From Candidatus Peregrinibacteria bacterium (GTDB taxonomy: Bacteria > Patescibacteriota > Gracilibacteria > UM-FILTER-43-11): a DNA stretch of 15,352 nt. The stretch is from assembly GCA_030618315.1 (NCBI GenBank), contig JAUXDO010000019.1, positions 1 to 15,352 on the forward strand, given 5' to 3'. The number at the start of each line of letters is the position of its first letter. The first letter of the stretch is position 1. The notes beneath the pieces are model-generated. The model was not told where the DNA came from. It saw only the letters and a list, made by a program, of their open reading frames with translations, and did not search any database. Below are positions 13,258 to 15,352 of this stretch, piece by piece. A program made the position numbers and the translations under genes.

Positions 13258-14268
13258 ATGGAATTCTCCAAAGAAGACATACAAAAGGAAGCTGAAAGAC
13301 TATTTGAAAAACTTAAAAAAGTCGATTGGACTTTAGAAAAGTGTGAAGAAATCGCACCGCTTACTCTTGAGATAAATCAACTAAAAAAAGAAAAGAATGC
13401 AGTGATACTTGCTCATTCATATCAACCGCCAGAGATAATGTATGGAATTGCCGACCATTTAGGTGACTCGTATGGACTTAGCATAAAAGCAAAAGAGACT
13501 GACGCAGATATTATAGTTTTTTGCAGTGTTCACTTTATGGCGGAAACAGCAAGGATTCTAAATCCGACAAAGGAAGTCAGAGTGCCGAGCAAAGCCAGCT
13601 GCTCTCTTGCTGAATCAATCACCCAGAAAGACATCAAAAAATTAAGAGAGGAGTATTCAAATGCTGGAGTTATTTGTTATGTAAACACAACTGCTGAAGT
13701 AAAAGCGGAATGTGATGCGTGCTGTACATCCTCAAATGCATTAAAGATTATTGAAGGAATGCCACAAAATGAAATTATTTTTGTACCTGACGAATTTATG
13801 TGTGCAAATCTTCAGCAACTAACTAAAAAGAAGTTAATATGCTGGAAAGGAAGATGCATTGTTCACGAAGAATTTGGAGGTGATACCATCAGACAAATTA
13901 AAGATATGTATCCAGAAGCAAAAATACTCGTTCATTCCGAATGTGCCCCAAATGTTGTGAAAGAATCAGATTTAATGGGAAGTACAACAGATATATTAAA
14001 TTACGTATTCGATTCAGACGCAAAACAATTCATGCTGGTTACAGAATGTGGGATAACAGATAGAGTAAAAGCAGAGTTCAAAGAAAAAGAAGTTCTGGGA
14101 AGCTGTATTCTTTGCCCTTATATGAAGGAGATTACACTTGAGGGTGTACTTAGTTGCCTAAAATCCCCTTCCACGGATCAGATAATCGACCTACCAGAAG
14201 ATATTATCAATCGAGCTAAAAAGAGTTTGGATAAAATGGTGGAGATTGTTGAAAATAATAATAACTGA
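13258..14268 (+). CDS. nadA: Quinolinate synthase A
   Basis: A 336-residue enzyme when started at ATG 13258. A TTG 27 bp upstream is in frame but overlaps the likely promoter. NadA condenses iminoaspartate with dihydroxyacetone phosphate to quinolinate, the first committed NAD precursor, using an oxygen-sensitive [4Fe-4S] cluster. The expected cluster cysteines are C115 (SKASCSLAE), C200 (GRCIVHEEF) and C286 (CILCPYMKE). The last is part of a C283-x-x-C286 pair. LAHSYQPPEI (51-60), ADHLGDS (65-71), CCTSSNA (155-161), PDEF (177-180) and HSEC (226-229) are further family motifs. No nadB or nadC is in the window. The divergent nifS-iscU pair is a plausible source of its cluster. It stops at TGA just before a terminator. 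Confidence 0.95.
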   Translation: MEFSKEDIQKEAERLFEKLKKVDWTLEKCEEIAPLTLEINQLKKEKNAVILAHSYQPPEIMYGIADHLGDSYGLSIKAKETDADIIVFCSVHFMAETARILNPTKEVRVPSKASCSLAESITQKDIKKLREEYSNAGVICYVNTTAEVKAECDACCTSSNALKIIEGMPQNEIIFVPDEFMCANLQQLTKKKLICWKGRCIVHEEFGGDTIRQIKDMYPEAKILVHSECAPNVVKESDLMGSTTDILNYVFDSDAKQFMLVTECGITDRVKAEFKEKEVLGSCILCPYMKEITLEGVLSCLKSPSTDQIIDLPEDIINRAKKSLDKMVEIVENNNN

Positions 14269-14271
14269 AGG

Positions 14272-14313
14272 TGCGATTTCGCAATCACGCCGGCGAGGAT
14301 AATAATCCTCGCC
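14272..14313. terminator. Bidirectional intrinsic terminator between nadA and the convergent gene
   Basis: A small hairpin TGCGA-TT-TCGCA (14272-14283) is followed by a strong one, GGCGAGGAT-AATA-ATCCTCGCC (14292-14313, 9-bp stem). A T-rich stretch begins about 10 nt downstream for nadA (14324-14334, overlapping the end of the convergent gene). The position between two convergent stops fits termination in both directions. Confidence 0.7.
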
Positions 14314-14325
14314 TTCAGATATTAA

Positions 14326-14859
14326 TTATTTTTTCTCCGTCTTCTTATTCAACATAATAGTCAAAGTAATAATAATCACGGCGATTATTAAGCCTACAAT
14401 AAATTTCAATTTTTCATCGGTACTTTCCCATCCTCGTATAAACGCCCAAAGGATCATCACAATACCAGAGCAGGCAATGCCAGCGCTGATATTTGTAATA
14501 TATAAACTGGTTATATTAAGCAAAAAGAAAGAAACCACTAAAGCAATCGTACCTAAAATGCTGGCTATAATAAAAAAGTTCCTGCCATAATCTTCTTCCG
14601 CACTCCTATATTCTTCATGACATTCCTCCATCTTAGTATCTCTGCCTTCCCTATCACTAATCTGACTCCTGCATTCACCCAAAGTCATATCATCTGTACA
14701 CCCTTCATAAAGCATCACAGGTTCTTCATATCTCGGCTCATTACCACAAAAATCATCATAATCCGGTTCAGGATAAAATGCTTGTATACCAAGCAACATA
14801 GTTACATAAACAACAACAGCGATTCCAATGCCGAACACGGCGCTTAGTACTTTAGACAT
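14326..14859 (-). CDS. Unrecognised four-helix membrane protein with cysteine-containing outer loop
   Basis: The 177-residue protein has an N-terminal helix (about residues 5-28) and a hydrophilic acidic segment (29-93). Three closely spaced helices follow (about 94-115, 117-139 and 152-170), then a lysine-rich tail (NKKTEKK). The acidic segment holds four cysteines (C38, C54, C63, C80), enough for two disulfides if it faces the outside, as the basic C-terminus inside would imply. An extended -10 box at 14928-14936 and a leader holding a GC-rich palindrome precede it. I do not recognise the family, and no enzymatic motif is visible. The function is unknown. Confidence 0.75.
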   Translation of the reverse strand: MSKVLSAVFGIGIAVVVYVTMLLGIQAFYPEPDYDDFCGNEPRYEEPVMLYEGCTDDMTLGECRSQISDREGRDTKMEECHEEYRSAEEDYGRNFFIIASILGTIALVVSFFLLNITSLYITNISAGIACSGIVMILWAFIRGWESTDEKLKFIVGLIIAVIIITLTIMLNKKTEKK

Positions 14860-14890
14860 AGTTTTTTGATTAAAGATTCAAAATTGAAGA

Positions 14891-14906
14891 CCTGCCGGCC
14901 GGCAGG
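14891..14906. repeat. GC-rich 16-bp perfect palindrome
   Basis: CCTGCCGGCCGGCAGG equals its own reverse complement and stands out sharply from AT-rich surroundings. It lies in the predicted 5' leader of the leftward membrane-protein gene, between the -10 box and the ATG. It looks like a dispersed palindromic element rather than a dedicated operator, but copy number cannot be judged from one window. Confidence 0.65.
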
Positions 14907-14927
14907 CGGGTTGAAAATTACGTCGTT

Positions 14928-14936
14928 ATTATACCA
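14928..14936 (-). promoter_or_regulatory. Extended -10 promoter of the membrane-protein gene
   Basis: On the minus strand TGGTATAAT, the same extended -10 sequence as upstream of the Smr gene. No good -35 box is visible. The predicted start near 14921 gives a leader of about 60 nt that includes the GC-rich palindrome. Confidence 0.5.
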
Positions 14937-15071
14937 CATCAAAGATATATATCATCCTGATAAAATACTGCATACTACCCCCGTGCAACACTATACACAG
15001 GCTTGTTTAATGTAACCCTATTACCATCAAGAGCGTATATATTAATAGAAAAGTAGACAAAGTTTCATAAC

Positions 15072-15100
15072 TTGACTTATTCACATTAATAGTATATTAT
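15072..15100 (+). promoter_or_regulatory. Sigma70 promoter of the last gene
   Basis: TTGACT (15072-15077), a 17-bp spacer and TATTAT (15095-15100). An alternative TATAAT at 15098-15103 has a 20-bp spacing. The transcript would begin near 15107, inside or just after ATCACCTCC. Confidence 0.6.
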
Positions 15101-15125
15101 AATCACCTCCATTATTTTATAAAAT

Positions 15126-15352
15126 ATGAAATCGCTCTCTGAAAATATTGAAACATATCCTGATTGGCTTACCAAAGAACAAATAACAGTTTTGGAGCAT
15201 CTAAAAGATGCTGGATCAAGTGGTATTGATCAGCATAAATTTTATATGCATGCGAACAAAGAAATTGGAGTTGATTCAAGCGGATTTAGCCAACTTATTT
15301 CAAAAGAATTTATCAAAACAGCTTCTGGGGAAAACAAGCATGATAATAGATA
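15126..15352 (+). CDS. Unrecognised protein, N-terminal part (3' truncated by window edge)
   Basis: The frame opens at ATG 15126 and runs to the window end without a stop, giving at least 75 residues. It starts MKSLSENIETYPDWLTKEQI, continues with a segment resembling a winged-helix fragment (VLEHLKDAGSSGIDQHKFY), and goes on SGFSQLISKEFIK. No membrane helix or signal peptide is seen. A good promoter lies 26-54 bp upstream and no Shine-Dalgarno is present. A DNA-binding or adaptor fold is only a guess from the helix pattern; the remainder of the gene is outside the window. Confidence 0.6.
   Translation, partial: MKSLSENIETYPDWLTKEQITVLEHLKDAGSSGIDQHKFYMHANKEIGVDSSGFSQLISKEFIKTASGENKHDNR

Noticed and set aside
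14266..14268. UGA recoded to glycine (code 25), as in Absconditabacteria/Gracilibacteria
   Set aside because: nadA ends at this TGA at the expected length and a terminator hairpin follows within a few bases; reading through would enter that hairpin.

Overview
The window looks like chromosomal DNA of a small-genome, AT-rich bacterium, most likely a member of the Patescibacteria/CPR. This placement is inferred from style rather than from a marker gene. Genes are tightly packed, with overlapping convergent stop codons. Many intergenic strings are low-complexity AT repeats, and there is a GC-rich 16-bp palindrome. Almost every start codon lacks a Shine-Dalgarno sequence, and several promoters sit so close to the ATG that the transcripts should be leaderless or nearly so. 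The standard code fits, because nadA ends at a TGA that is followed at once by a terminator hairpin.

Layout: (1) 1-2676: the 3' end of an EamA-type permease, a cytosine-deaminase-like amidohydrolase, a convergent Smr-domain protein, and an unrecognised 340-residue acidic protein. (2) 2710-8324: a metal/thiol island. A leftward operon runs from a 58-residue DUF5320-like glycine-rich protein (not an obvious long ORF) through a thioredoxin-CcdA fusion, a DUF134 DNA-binding protein, a DUF318-type permease split into two overlapping half-genes, a NifX-like protein and a YibE/F membrane protein. Divergent to it is a 10-TM ArsP_2-like heavy-metal exporter. A perfect 20-bp palindrome of the form TGAA-N6-TTCA, as in ArsR/SmtB operators, covers the -10 box of the leftward promoter. 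(3) 8363-9607: a RhlE-like DEAD-box RNA helicase with a strong sigma70 promoter. (4) 9698-10281: an intact tRNA-Asn(GTT) followed by three partial tRNA-Asn-derived repeats. In these the anticodon arm is replaced by a short, co-varying TCCCG...CGGGA hairpin. Two near-identical copies flank a small GIY-YIG endonuclease gene whose stop codon lies inside one of them. (5) 10496-11145: a gene-free, GC-richer stretch with a perfectly spaced promoter, many hairpins, long-range complementary segments and a strong terminal UUCG hairpin. This is a candidate large structured RNA of about 615 nt. (6) 11264-14859: a small orphan protein, iscU and nifS (leftward), divergent nadA, a terminator, and a four-cysteine membrane protein. 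(7) 15126-end: the start of an unrecognised gene.

Functionally, the island at 2.7-8.3 kb probably handles a metal, metalloid or thiol stress through redox, sensing, cofactor binding and export. The nifS-iscU pair can supply the [4Fe-4S] cluster that the neighbouring quinolinate synthase needs. The strongest candidates for something undescribed are the tRNA-Asn/hairpin/GIY-YIG unit and the large ncRNA next to it.
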